Source: a virus
Direction: 5' to 3' (one strand)
Virus record (IMG/VR): IMGVR_UViG_3300004806_000028
Span: 1 to 57,573 of that record
Length of the DNA: 57,573 bases
Part shown: positions 26,519 to 36,023 of the stretch, piece after piece
How the letters are laid out: each line of letters opens with the position of its first letter
How positions within the stretch are numbered: position 1 is the stretch's first letter
The notes under the pieces: generated by a model
Databases searched by the model: none
What the model was told of the DNA's origin: nothing
What the model saw: only the letters and a program-made list of their open reading frames with translations
Translations under genes and position numbers: made by a program

Positions 26519-29500
26519 TTATTTACAGTTTGGGTCGAAATATGACAATAATGTGTTAAAATTGTCCCAAAGATACCCAACAAGTCTATTTAATACAGTA
26601 TATGACACGATTTCATTTTGTCCTATGAAAATATCAGTTTTTGGATGAATAAACGTAGATGGTTTTTTACATGGAATATTATCATCAAACATTAACGTAT
26701 TTCTGAATATTTCTATGTTATCCCAAACTTTTTGTAGACTTTTGTTGTATATCCAATTCTGTATATATTCTTCTTTGTGTATTAACATATCATTTAGATT
26801 CCAATATGATGCGGGTAAGTCTACATTTTTTCTATTCCGTGATAATATATCTACAAATTTTATGATTTTATCTCCATCAGGAATTAATATATTTCGATAT
26901 TCGTCTTGAATAGCGCATATAGTAGATTCGACACATGATCTTGTTCCGTCTAATATATATCCAGCAAATGCACCATTCTTAAAGAATTTTAATACTTGGG
27001 TTTTAAATGTTACATATACACAATCTTTGCTATAACTAGAATTTATTTTAATTGGAACTTCGGATGAGTATTGAGTAAAATTATAAACAAATTCTAATGT
27101 ATAATTGTTGTTATATACCCGTATTTCTTTGGTTGTTAATACATGAAGTAATCCATTTTTATCAGTAATAACACTCAATGGGTAGTTTATGTTAAAATCC
27201 TCATCAATAATAGTATTAGTCCATATACCATTATTTGTGAATTTCTTAATACAATGATTTCCAGTATCTGTAATATATACATTATCATTTTGGTCTATGT
27301 ATATATCATTTGGATGATAAAATTTAGTTGTTGAGTTGATCCCACCAACTCCTCCCCATTCTGTGTATATAGTCCAAGGAGAATCTGAGGATAAATCTAA
27401 CGTCATACCAAAAACCTTTCCTAATGTTCTATCCAATACAAATATTTTACCCTTACTATCAATTGCAATTCCTTTAAGGTCTTGGAATTTGTTGAATCCT
27501 CCATAATAGTTTGTTGTTGCGTTTGATAATAATGTTGCGGTATAATCAGAAGATAATACCATTATTTGTGTCGATAATATTGCATATATTATATTGTTTT
27601 TACTTGCTATTCCGGTATATATACATGGCACAGAAGTATTGAATCCACATCTAATTTGTTCGAATGTATCATCGATTATTGGTGTGTCGGAATTTCTAGA
27701 ACTTTGTATATTCACGTTCCACTGTCCTATATCTAAACATGATTTGATTTCGAACGTATCATTAGTTGAGGATTTGCATGATCCGTCATTCCCCCATTTT
27801 TTTGCAAAAGTTTTTCCAAATTTTGTGTTGCCCCACGTAACTTCTGATGTTGGAGATGTGGATTTTAAAGATTTCCAGTTCCAAGGTATACAATATAACC
27901 CTAAACAATTCTGTGTGGTTTGTGCTGATGAAGATGTTAGAAAATCGTATGTTGCACAAGCACTAAACCTTCCAGTAGTGCAATTAAAATCGTCCCAAAG
28001 TATTTGTTCTGTGTTGCTGCACATTAGTCCATCCCAAGTTTTTTCTGTATTGCATGTTACGACTGTATTATTTGTTGATCCGAGCCAACCATAATATTCA
28101 GTGTATCCACTATTTAGAACAGAACTTATAATGTTCAGATAATTCAAATTTTGATACATTTTACTGATAATAGAATTTATGTTGTCTTCTACTGCCCAAT
28201 CATTTGGAGCTACATATGGAGGGGTTGGGTATGGAATAATTAATGGAGAATATTCTGAACGATATTCAACATCGGATATATTAGTTGCTTCGTATTCTGA
28301 AACCACATTTATAATGCTGTCAAACTTGTAAGTATCAATACCTGACATGTTTTGGGCAGAGATTTTTAACGTTTTAGTTCCAAGGGTTTTATATGATATT
28401 GTATAGAATTCAGTTGATGTTGTTATCAAATCATGTTCACTATCGTCTATATAGTATAATGTATTTTTATTCCATCCAACAATTTGAAATGTAATTTGCG
28501 TCCCACTTAATACATATCTATTAGCAGTATATAAGGTAATTAAATTTGAAGAATCTATAGTAAAGCTTCCTAATACATCAACTTCAACATCTCTGGTATT
28601 CCATGTTCCTTGTTGTGCAGAAAGACTACATGTAATAATCGTATTTGCACCAACATTTATTATATTTGAATCATATAAATTACAAGTGTTTATGTTGGTT
28701 CCATCATTATTATATTGTAAAAAATATGGATAATTATCAGAATTCTCTGAACCAGTTGTGTTGTAATAATACGTAAATGGAGAATATGCCCAATTAGTAG
28801 AAACATTTTGCAATTCCCATTTAGTCGATACCAATTTTTTATGTATTGGTGTAATTTTGGTCGCAGATACAGACGCTTCATATCCCCAATGTTTAGGATA
28901 TGTTGCTGTCAATTCTGTGTTGTGCCAAGAAGAGGGTTTATTTACAAAAGTGTTATTGGGGTTGTTTTTGTCTAAATCCTCCCATCTCCATATAGTATCG
29001 TGTAGCCCATAACACGTATCTACACTTTCTCCACTTATAGATACTGTTAATGTAGCATCAAACCATTCTATACCATAATCTCCAGATAAATTTTGAGTTT
29101 TTGGTAATTGGAATTTCCCATTAGCACCCGCATAAAAATTGTATTTTATGTCTATATCATACGGCAATATATATATGCTTTGAAATGTTTTGGTGTTAGA
29201 TTGTAATTCGGTTCCATTAGGATCAATGGTAGAAATATAATGTGGATAATATATTGGATTTCCAGTAATATCATCTCTATAATACTTGGGAGAACTGGAT
29301 AAAAATATATAATCCGTAATTAGTAATCCTATTGGAATTTTTGTAATAATTCCGGTTGTAGAAGATTGTATGTTTACTGTAGAATAATTTTGGTTTATTG
29401 CTGTTGTTGGATATGCTGTCGTGTTTCCATTAATAAACCATACGTATGATTGTCCTATAGATAAACTTGATAGTGCTGTTAAATTTATGGTTTCTGTGTG

Positions 29501-29956
29501 TCCTTCTCCATAGAATTGAACTCCAATACTATTTTGTCTATAATTTGAAGGGGTTAGTATTTGTTGGTTTCCTAAATTATCAAAATATAACGATGGAAAT
29601 GCTTCAAAAGTTCCTACTGAAAGAAAATATGGGACAATTATAGCGGATAAATCTGTTGTTGCAGACAATCCACTGGCTTCCAATGTTAACGATACACAAC
29701 AAACTGAAGGATATATTGAAGAAGCACTTAATAAATTTAGTAATAAAGATGAAGATATATCATATGAAATAGTAGATGGATTATGGTTAAGTATATAATA
29801 CATAACATAATTGTCTGGTATAGTTAAATCTACTGTAAACGAATATGGAGAAATTTTAGCAGAATATAGATTGTTGGATGTCAACAAATAAAACGAAGAG
29901 TTCTCTAAAGAATCTTGATTGTTTAATTTAAAATTGATATCTATTGCGGTTAACAT
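26519..29956 (-). CDS. Large virion adhesin with Cys/Trp modules and NHL beta-propeller
   Basis: This 1145-residue protein has a beta-rich N-terminal half. Two copies of a Cys/Trp module occur: around residues 314-370 (CYGLHDTIWRWEDL ... PKHWGYE) and 685-745 (CLGLYCIPWNWKSL ... KKWGNDG); a third copy is in the product of 33846-35252. Residues ~785-1000 form an NHL-type propeller (GLAIDSKGKIFVLDR, DIYIDQNDNVYITDTGNH, SVITDKNGLLHVLT). The C-terminal ~110 residues are helical (YIQNWIYNKSLQKVWDN), perhaps the virion anchor. The architecture suggests a peripheral tail or fibre protein that contacts the cell surface. It has its own late-type promoter, and the stop lies beside the promoter of the next operon. 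Confidence 0.55.
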   Translation of the reverse strand: MLTAIDINFKLNNQDSLENSSFYLLTSNNLYSAKISPYSFTVDLTIPDNYVMYYILNHNPSTISYDISSSLLLNLLSASSIYPSVCCVSLTLEASGLSATTDLSAIIVPYFLSVGTFEAFPSLYFDNLGNQQILTPSNYRQNSIGVQFYGEGHTETINLTALSSLSIGQSYVWFINGNTTAYPTTAINQNYSTVNIQSSTTGIITKIPIGLLITDYIFLSSSPKYYRDDITGNPIYYPHYISTIDPNGTELQSNTKTFQSIYILPYDIDIKYNFYAGANGKFQLPKTQNLSGDYGIEWFDATLTVSISGESVDTCYGLHDTIWRWEDLDKNNPNNTFVNKPSSWHNTELTATYPKHWGYEASVSATKITPIHKKLVSTKWELQNVSTNWAYSPFTYYYNTTGSENSDNYPYFLQYNNDGTNINTCNLYDSNIINVGANTIITCSLSAQQGTWNTRDVEVDVLGSFTIDSSNLITLYTANRYVLSGTQITFQIVGWNKNTLYYIDDSEHDLITTSTEFYTISYKTLGTKTLKISAQNMSGIDTYKFDSIINVVSEYEATNISDVEYRSEYSPLIIPYPTPPYVAPNDWAVEDNINSIISKMYQNLNYLNIISSVLNSGYTEYYGWLGSTNNTVVTCNTEKTWDGLMCSNTEQILWDDFNCTTGRFSACATYDFLTSSSAQTTQNCLGLYCIPWNWKSLKSTSPTSEVTWGNTKFGKTFAKKWGNDGSCKSSTNDTFEIKSCLDIGQWNVNIQSSRNSDTPIIDDTFEQIRCGFNTSVPCIYTGIASKNNIIYAILSTQIMVLSSDYTATLLSNATTNYYGGFNKFQDLKGIAIDSKGKIFVLDRTLGKVFGMTLDLSSDSPWTIYTEWGGVGGINSTTKFYHPNDIYIDQNDNVYITDTGNHCIKKFTNNGIWTNTIIDEDFNINYPLSVITDKNGLLHVLTTKEIRVYNNNYTLEFVYNFTQYSSEVPIKINSSYSKDCVYVTFKTQVLKFFKNGAFAGYILDGTRSCVESTICAIQDEYRNILIPDGDKIIKFVDILSRNRKNVDLPASYWNLNDMLIHKEEYIQNWIYNKSLQKVWDNIEIFRNTLMFDDNIPCKKPSTFIHPKTDIFIGQNEIVSYTVLNRLVGYLWDNFNTLLSYFDPNCK

Positions 29957-29962
29957 TTGTAT

Positions 29963-29968
29963 TATTTA
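29963..29968 (-). promoter_or_regulatory. Late-type promoter core for 26519-29956
   Basis: AATAAATAATA on the minus strand; core ends 6 bases before the ATG at 29956. Confidence 0.6.
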
Positions 29969-29987
29969 TTAATAAAAATCTATTAGT

Positions 29988-32516
29988 TCAAATAAGTTTA
30001 TTATGTAATTCTAATATTTCATTGTCTATATTATAATTTGGTTCGATCCATTCTATATTTAACAATTCAGTATGTGCTGGTTGAACTAATGCAACCGCAG
30101 CTTTTATATTTTGTTCTATTAATAAACGTGCATTTGGGTCGGTGATATTTAAACCAGAAAGTTTTATATTATAGAATCCGCTTTTTGCTCCAGATAGTTT
30201 ATGTTTAAAAAATCTTTCAATTCTTTCTATGTATTGTAAATTTCCAGTATCTATATCCCATATTAAATCTTCTGCTATCAAATATTCTTTAATGAATCCT
30301 ATATGAAAAGCTTCTGGAATTTCATAATCATATAAACGTATTCTATTTAGGTATCCATTAAATATTATACTTGTTGTGTTTGTTTCATAATTAAAATTTG
30401 ATGATTTTCCATTAGAAGTTCCGAAAAATATATCATTAAATTTTAGAGGATTTATTGTATAATTATACGGGATATTCGTAGTTCCGTTATTAAAAGAATT
30501 TATACCTAATTTCATCACATTATTTTTATATGTTCCTACTATAGCATACCAAGTTTTATCTAGAAAGGAATCTACCGGAACGGAAACTTGGTATGTTCTT
30601 AATGTTGTTGTTTTTCCTATGTCTCCAACATTATTAAGTTGGTATACCGCGATTTTAAATTTTAATTGCGGCTTGTTGTTATACAATATCGTATTAAATA
30701 TCCTTTTCCATTCATATCCAGTAAAATCTCCATCAAAATTAAAGGAAAATTTATTTTTCTGTGTTATTTGATCGGGAAATGCCAATCCATTAATATTTGA
30801 TTCTAATTGGTTTACATCAATAATATCTCCTAATAAAGAAACTCGATATAAAAATTTTTCTGTTGTTGAATAATGTAAAATTAAACCCACCCATTTTTGC
30901 GAATTTGTCGATCTATCATAGGAATTTATGAAACTTATATTTCGTTTTATTATTGTATCTTCATTTAAATTTCCTACTTCGAATGTGTTTATTATTGATT
31001 TTGTAATTACATTTATCTTATTAACAGTATTCTTTTCTGATAACACCCACAAATTATTCTCGGGGTCAATGGCAATTTTTTGTACAGCGGATATTGTAGA
31101 AAATATAGTTCCATCATAGTATAATATCCCATTAGTATCAACTGTCCATTGTTGTCCTATATTGTCATATTTTAAATCGTTACAACCCGATATACTTACG
31201 AAATTTCCATCAAGATCGTATGCTATTTGTATATCTGATGAATTTTGGGTATTAAAGGGTTCGGTAGTAATCAGATTTAGATAATTATCAAATGTATAAA
31301 GTATTTGATCTGTAGTTCCAGCAACCACTACATTATTACCTGATAGTGATAATATCCAATTTGATGTTTCTTGGTTAATACTACTTAATGTGTATGTATT
31401 AAGGATATTTCCAAGATGATTGCATTTATAAACTTTACTGTATATTGAGGTATTATCTATTAAAAATAATTCGTTTTCCCCATTTATTGCGATTTGTGAT
31501 GGATTGCTTGGGATGTTTGGTAGGCTTTGTGTTCCGGTGTCGTTATACGCATTTCCATTTTGATTAAAAAATAACAAATGCCCAAAATATGTTTCTGGTA
31601 TTACAAAAAAGGAAAAGAACTTTAAATTATCATAATATATTCCATACCCCCCTTCTCCAGTATAATTTCCTACTAATTGTGATGAACTTGCATTTGCCCA
31701 ATCATCATTTTTTACGTCGAATGATAATGTAAATTCATTATCTATATTAAGATTTTCGTTATATCCAACTCTAACATCTAGAAATGTGGTGTTTGATAAA
31801 TTTAATGCACCATAAGGTTCGTAAATTGTGTAGTCTGTTGGAGTAGTGACGAATTCTTTGCTATATTTAGGAAAAGATATTGGGTTATTATATATTGAAG
31901 TGTCTGTAGCACTTATATTCCAATTTTTTGACTCCAAGCGTAAATGTGAACCATCATTTCCAGCAAAAGAAGATACAATATTTTGTGCAGTTGACTCTCC
32001 ATTGTGAAAATATGTATATAACACACCAGATTCTAACATTAAAGTAGTTGGAATATCTATAAATGCGGAATCGTAGGTGATATATGTTCCAAAATCGACA
32101 AGCCCCATTAAAGCTTCCTCATATGCAATTCTACCTGGACTATAATATCTATCAAGCCACTGCGGAGCAACATCAGCAGCAGGGGAATATAGCCAACTAC
32201 ACAACCAAGTTCCATCTATTAATCCAGTAGCATTTCCCCAAGGTGTATTGTCTCCATATCCACCAAGTTTTTTATATATCCTATCTGCCATTGCTGGTAT
32301 TGACCCCGCAGTAGCACCATTATTTATTAAAGTTGATGCGCTTAATGGGTGGCTTTCAGAGAAATATGGATAATGAAAATATGTATATTGGTCTTTTGTT
32401 AGTATTGTTTCTGTGGTTGATGCTTCATACCCCAAATGTATCTTCTCATAACCATCGTTTTGGTTGTGTCCTGAAAATATCTTATAATAATCTCTTTGTT
32501 GAATTTTGGTTGGCAT
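29988..32516 (-). CDS. Virion adhesin: lectin-like (LamG) domain interrupted by a beta-propeller
   Basis: This is an 842-residue protein. The N-terminal ~230 residues are Tyr/Trp-rich (SGHNQNDGYEKIHLGYEAS) and probably anchor it to the virion. A concanavalin/LamG-like sandwich starts near 237 (FTLSFDVKNDDW) and resumes near 590-722 (DKTWYAIVGTYKNNVMKLGI, GYLNRIRLYDYEIP). Between the halves, ~315-512, are propeller-like blades (QIAINGENELFLIDN, KIAIDPENNLWVLS). The C-terminus ends in a helical/strand segment (AAVALVQPAHTELLNIEWIE) that I recognise as recurring in tail proteins of T4-like phages without a named role. It probably binds surface glycans. Fold assignments are from motif pattern only. 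Confidence 0.5.
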   Translation of the reverse strand: MPTKIQQRDYYKIFSGHNQNDGYEKIHLGYEASTTETILTKDQYTYFHYPYFSESHPLSASTLINNGATAGSIPAMADRIYKKLGGYGDNTPWGNATGLIDGTWLCSWLYSPAADVAPQWLDRYYSPGRIAYEEALMGLVDFGTYITYDSAFIDIPTTLMLESGVLYTYFHNGESTAQNIVSSFAGNDGSHLRLESKNWNISATDTSIYNNPISFPKYSKEFVTTPTDYTIYEPYGALNLSNTTFLDVRVGYNENLNIDNEFTLSFDVKNDDWANASSSQLVGNYTGEGGYGIYYDNLKFFSFFVIPETYFGHLLFFNQNGNAYNDTGTQSLPNIPSNPSQIAINGENELFLIDNTSIYSKVYKCNHLGNILNTYTLSSINQETSNWILSLSGNNVVVAGTTDQILYTFDNYLNLITTEPFNTQNSSDIQIAYDLDGNFVSISGCNDLKYDNIGQQWTVDTNGILYYDGTIFSTISAVQKIAIDPENNLWVLSEKNTVNKINVITKSIINTFEVGNLNEDTIIKRNISFINSYDRSTNSQKWVGLILHYSTTEKFLYRVSLLGDIIDVNQLESNINGLAFPDQITQKNKFSFNFDGDFTGYEWKRIFNTILYNNKPQLKFKIAVYQLNNVGDIGKTTTLRTYQVSVPVDSFLDKTWYAIVGTYKNNVMKLGINSFNNGTTNIPYNYTINPLKFNDIFFGTSNGKSSNFNYETNTTSIIFNGYLNRIRLYDYEIPEAFHIGFIKEYLIAEDLIWDIDTGNLQYIERIERFFKHKLSGAKSGFYNIKLSGLNITDPNARLLIEQNIKAAVALVQPAHTELLNIEWIEPNYNIDNEILELHNKLI

Positions 32517-32524
32517 ACTATTAA

Positions 32525-32532
32525 TATTTATA
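32525..32532 (-). promoter_or_regulatory. Perfect T4-type late promoter octamer for 29988-32516
   Basis: TATAAATA on the minus strand, identical to the T4 late promoter octamer, 8 bases before the ATG at 32516. Confidence 0.65.
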
Positions 32533-32545
32533 GATGAAATTTTGA

Positions 32546-33841
32546 TTAAATGTTATGAATAAATTTCACCGTACCTCCAGTTATACCGACATATCTATCT
32601 ACCAAATTTCCAATGCCTATACTAAAAGTTTCTGATGCAGATAAAGAGAATGAATATCCTGATGGTGGTAATGTATATCCCCTATATATGTATGATCCCC
32701 ATGTAATATTTATGGGGGTTCCAACAGGAGAGTCGTTTATCATCAAACAATCATCAATACTCGTATAAGAAACTGTTGCTATCACATCATAAGTATATGG
32801 ATTTGTATACAATGTTCTATTGTATTGTACAGGTAGTTGTCCGATAGTAGAAAATCCATTATTATCACTAAAATCATTTGTTGAAGCACTATAATCGGAT
32901 ATCATATAAATTGATGATAAATATCCTACTAAATTACTTTGTTCTATTTCTATACCATTGGCACCTGTTGGTGTATAATTAGTTTTTAAGTTTGCGATAT
33001 TTATATTTACTTCATTGGTAGAAGTCACGTTATTGATAGGAAAGCTAACGAGATAATTAGTTGGAGGATTTGATATTATCGTATTTATTTTTGTGTTTTT
33101 ATTGTTTGTATTGTCTTTTAAATCCATGAAATATCGAATCCAATCATTTCTAAAATAATTACTAGCGTTTATTGATGTGTTTGTTTTTTGTGTGTTGCTG
33201 ATAATTGCTAATAAATATCCGTTGATGTCATTTTCGTTAAAAGCAACACCAGTAGCTCGTAGAATACCATCAGTTCCGAAATTTAAATAACGATATCCTT
33301 CTGGTGTTAGTATGGAGAATGTTATAAATCCATTATTATAGTAATAATTGAATGTTCTTAAATATAATTCAGAATCTGGTATTCCTTCTGTGCTTGTGGT
33401 TATTTCATATGGATAATTTGGTGATATTTGTAAATATTTTTCGTTTGTGATTATAAATGTGGTATTATTATCAATTTTTTTCAATTCAAAATTTTGAGGA
33501 GAATTTGATAGAATTATTTGATGTTTTTGGTTTTCTGCTGCATAATTGTTGGAAGAATTCCTAGGAGATATTTTAATAACCGAAGCGAATAGTAAATCAT
33601 CTACTAAAAATGTATCATTAACAAATAAAGAAGTTAAAGAAATCGCATCAGTTAATAATAATGCATTTCCTTTGTTTATTGTGAAATCTTTAAATCCATC
33701 AAAAAATGGTGAGCTATAAAGAAAATATCCCTCTTTATACACAGAACCACTTTCGTTTGTTGGTTCGGTTCTGTAATATTCATATCCCAATTTAACAGGA
33801 TTGATTGCAGCTACTGTAGAATATGTAATTTTACTACTCAT
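32546..33841 (-). CDS. Virion protein of unknown function in the adhesin operon
   Basis: This 431-residue, beta-rich protein has many Asn, Ser, Thr and Tyr residues and no visible enzyme, signal or membrane motif. Its N-terminus (INPVKLGYEYYRTEPTNESG) recalls the GYE/Tyr-rich opening of the 29988-32516 product, so the two may attach to the virion alike. Features include TPEGYRYLNFGTDGILRATG near residues 175-195 and a C-terminal strand-rich region (GYTLPPSGYSFSLSASETFS). It starts 4 bases after the stop of the PKD-repeat gene and is probably co-transcribed with it. Confidence 0.5.
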   Translation of the reverse strand: MSSKITYSTVAAINPVKLGYEYYRTEPTNESGSVYKEGYFLYSSPFFDGFKDFTINKGNALLLTDAISLTSLFVNDTFLVDDLLFASVIKISPRNSSNNYAAENQKHQIILSNSPQNFELKKIDNNTTFIITNEKYLQISPNYPYEITTSTEGIPDSELYLRTFNYYYNNGFITFSILTPEGYRYLNFGTDGILRATGVAFNENDINGYLLAIISNTQKTNTSINASNYFRNDWIRYFMDLKDNTNNKNTKINTIISNPPTNYLVSFPINNVTSTNEVNINIANLKTNYTPTGANGIEIEQSNLVGYLSSIYMISDYSASTNDFSDNNGFSTIGQLPVQYNRTLYTNPYTYDVIATVSYTSIDDCLMINDSPVGTPINITWGSYIYRGYTLPPSGYSFSLSASETFSIGIGNLVDRYVGITGGTVKFIHNI

Positions 33842-33845
33842 ATAT

Positions 33846-35252
33846 TTATAATTTTACTACTCCTAATATGTTATATCCCATAATTGGGTCTTCTGTTACA
33901 GTTAATTGGAACGGATTACCTAAATTGCTATATATAATAATGTTAATTTCTTGTGGGCTGTATGTGTAAATTTCTTCTATTCCTAATGTTCCATATCCGG
34001 TAATTATATCTTCTGTTACAGTTAATTGAAACGGATTTCCTAAATTACTATTGATAACATTAATTCTTTGTGGTGGAATATTGTTTGTTATTTTTTGTGT
34101 TCCTAATGTTCCATAACGTGCAATTGGGTTTTCAATTACAATAATCTGGAATGGTGATCCCAAATCGCTATATACTACATAATTGGTTGGAATATATCGA
34201 TTCTTTAATGTTGTTACTAATCCGAAGTTGTTACCAATTTGTATTCCATATAGGTTTCCGTTGATATCATTTCTTACTTTTAGCAGTCGTATTGGTGTTG
34301 CACTTATTGATGGTAAATTTATTGACCCCACAGTTGTTTGTGATATACTATTTTGATTGGTATTCATACAATATGCAGTAATTGAGGGATAAAATGTTGA
34401 TATTTCGGTTCTTTTATATGTGTATGTTGCGTTATAGTTTCTAGGATCGTTGATGTCCGAAGAAAATGTGTTGGTATTGGTGAATATTGTTAAATCCGGT
34501 GTGTTATACCTACTTACGATTTTTGGTGTGCTTCCATCACCAAAATCCCAAACTATTTTTTCGATAGGAAAACTACCACATATGGTTCCTGATGGAGACA
34601 TTTCAATAGTAAATGGTGAGACTCCTGTTGCGGGAGTATATATTGTTGTTAAATTTGCTATAGGAGACGTTTCTATTACGTTTATGGCTGATATTTTTGT
34701 GATATTGTAAGTATATAGTGAGAAATTTGAATTGTTACATTCACTACCATAAATTGGTATTTCTGCCCATTTTGTTGTTTTATTAACTGTGGATTGGCTA
34801 CTAACATCTTTCCATTTTAAATAATTTACACTATTAGATTGTAAATTGTTCCATGTCCAGTTAATACAATATCTACCAAAACAATTATTAACACTTAAAC
34901 TTGGTATGGTGGTGGTTTTAACTTTTTTTTGCTGTGTTAATGTTACATTATATATCCCAGGCATAGTATACAAATGATATACCATACTCGTAGATGATGA
35001 AGTGATAATTGTGTTTGTTGATTGGTTATAAAAATCTCCAAAATCCCAAGTATAATACAATTCATCTCCAGTGTTTAATATATCAGGATTTGATTGATTT
35101 ATAAAACATACTGATAATCCAGGAGCATAACCAGATATATAATTCGATATGGTATTAGCAGGAACAGCCGATAACACAGGATAACTCCCGCCCCATTGAA
35201 AATTTGAGGATACGGTAACTCCACTTAAAATATTAAAATCTGTAGTTATCAT
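33846..35252 (-). CDS. PKD-domain virion protein with three C-terminal repeats
   Basis: This is a 468-residue protein. Two PKD-type Ig-like domains are visible: about 50-110 (YYTWDFGDFYN, then YHLYTMPGIYNVTLTQ) and about 205-310 (EKIVWDFGDGSTP). Between them is the Cys/Trp module (NCFGRYCINWTWNNLQS, near 122-180) also found twice in the 26519-29956 product. Residues ~357-468 hold three ~37-residue repeats around LGNPFQLTVTED ... YGTLG. The protein is probably extended and surface-exposed on tail or fibre, like bacterial PKD adhesins. First gene of a two-gene operon with 32546-33841, with a late-type motif 13 bases upstream of its ATG. Confidence 0.6.
   Translation of the reverse strand: MITTDFNILSGVTVSSNFQWGGSYPVLSAVPANTISNYISGYAPGLSVCFINQSNPDILNTGDELYYTWDFGDFYNQSTNTIITSSSTSMVYHLYTMPGIYNVTLTQQKKVKTTTIPSLSVNNCFGRYCINWTWNNLQSNSVNYLKWKDVSSQSTVNKTTKWAEIPIYGSECNNSNFSLYTYNITKISAINVIETSPIANLTTIYTPATGVSPFTIEMSPSGTICGSFPIEKIVWDFGDGSTPKIVSRYNTPDLTIFTNTNTFSSDINDPRNYNATYTYKRTEISTFYPSITAYCMNTNQNSISQTTVGSINLPSISATPIRLLKVRNDINGNLYGIQIGNNFGLVTTLKNRYIPTNYVVYSDLGSPFQIIVIENPIARYGTLGTQKITNNIPPQRINVINSNLGNPFQLTVTEDIITGYGTLGIEEIYTYSPQEINIIIYSNLGNPFQLTVTEDPIMGYNILGVVKL
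33849..34184 (-). repeat. Three tandem ~37-residue repeats in the PKD protein
   Basis: The consensus is (Y/N)S(D/N)LG(S/N)PFQ(L/I)xVxE(D/N)xIxxYGTLGxxxI. Copies 2 and 3 are the more alike at the base level (shared TCTTCTGTTACAGTTAATTG), suggesting recent duplication. Confidence 0.75.
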
Positions 35253-35265
35253 CTTATTGTTGTAA

Positions 35266-35271
35266 TATTTA
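35266..35271 (-). promoter_or_regulatory. Late-type promoter core for the PKD-protein operon
   Basis: GATAAATATTA on the minus strand; core ends 13 bases before the ATG at 35252, back to back with the plus-strand motif at 35283. Confidence 0.5.
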
Positions 35272-35282
35272 TCACCATAAGT

Positions 35283-35288
35283 TAAATA
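35283..35288 (+). promoter_or_regulatory. Late-type promoter core for 35300-35863
   Basis: TTAAATATA; core ends 2 bases before the ATG at 35291 and 11 bases before the ATG at 35300. Only the second spacing resembles that of other genes, so it favours the 35300 start. Confidence 0.45.
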
Positions 35289-35299
35289 TAATGAGATAT

Positions 35300-35863
35300 A
35301 TGAATAAATTTGATGCGTATTTGAAGAAATGTTTGGAATCTGTTAATGCTATATATGAAGCTAATGATAGTGCTATACCAAACCCTGATGATTTTAATGC
35401 GAACACTACTTCAGACGTTGCAGACAAACTTTTTGAGGAACTACAAGAACATTTTGGAGAAGAAATAAAAAAAATAGAAATCCCATCAACAATATCTAAA
35501 GATATCAATGCGTTTTTATGGACAAATGATACATTAAAACTTTCTTATCAAATAACCGTTACTAGAAGTCGTGTGGATAATGATTATAAGATAACAATTA
35601 GAAATTTGAATAAAGCTGGTGATGTTATAGATATTGCTGATGATCAATTAGAATCTCAAATTAATGATGTTATTGAAAAGATGCAAGATATTAAGTCAGA
35701 AGCAAAGGGACCAACACCCACAAGCGAAGAGAATCCATCAATGTTGCCAAATGCGAATAATGCAGGATTAGCACAAGAACCTCAAACTGCACCACCTATA
35801 GCAGGACAACCAGTACAAGCAGGAGAAGCGACAGGAAGTTTCACTCAAGGCTTGCAAGGATAA
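35300..35863 (+). CDS. Unknown protein with disordered Pro/Gln/Ala-rich tail
   Basis: This protein is 187 residues from the ATG at 35300 (190 from the alternative ATG at 35291). I chose 35300 because the late-type motif TTAAATATA leaves an 11-base spacing to it. The N-terminal ~120 residues are a folded alpha/beta region (MNKFDAYLKKCLESVNAIYE, then LKLSYQITVTRSRVDNDYKI). The last ~55 residues are Pro/Gln/Ala/Gly-rich and likely disordered. No family recognised. It converges on the tiny gene at 35865-36023, 1 base apart. Confidence 0.6.
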   Translation: MNKFDAYLKKCLESVNAIYEANDSAIPNPDDFNANTTSDVADKLFEELQEHFGEEIKKIEIPSTISKDINAFLWTNDTLKLSYQITVTRSRVDNDYKITIRNLNKAGDVIDIADDQLESQINDVIEKMQDIKSEAKGPTPTSEENPSMLPNANNAGLAQEPQTAPPIAGQPVQAGEATGSFTQGLQG

Positions 35864-35864
35864 C

Positions 35865-36023
35865 CTAAAAATCATCAACATCTAATTTTTCTACTTTGCT
35901 TAGTAGAAAATCAAGTGCATAATTTATATCCGCTTCTTTACTGAAATGGGTTTGAATTTCGTCTGTTATATAGTCTACAATTTCTTCGACTATTGCTTCT
36001 ATTTCGTGATGTTTTAGGCTCAT
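35865..36023 (-). CDS. Very small acidic helical protein
   Basis: A 52-residue reading frame, MSLKHHEIEAIVEEIVDYIT to the end KLDVDDF, almost entirely one or two acidic amphipathic helices. It fills the space between the stop of the 35300-35863 gene and the PhoH upstream region. An ACTAAATAAA motif on the minus strand has its TAAATA core 6 bases before the ATG, the commonest spacing for late genes here, which supports it as a real gene. Function unknown. Confidence 0.6.
   Translation of the reverse strand: MSLKHHEIEAIVEEIVDYITDEIQTHFSKEADINYALDFLLSKVEKLDVDDF

Noticed and set aside
27594-28094. 166-residue open frame antisense to the large adhesin gene
   Set aside because: Low start-signal support and an amino-acid pattern typical of an antisense reading; the adhesin frame is continuous and domain-bearing.
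33843-33850. Perfect TATAAATA on the minus strand before the gene 32546-33841
   Set aside because: Only 1 base lies between it and the ATG, so a T4-like start would fall inside the gene, and it is formed by the stop codon of the upstream gene (TTATAAATA). Not used as a promoter.
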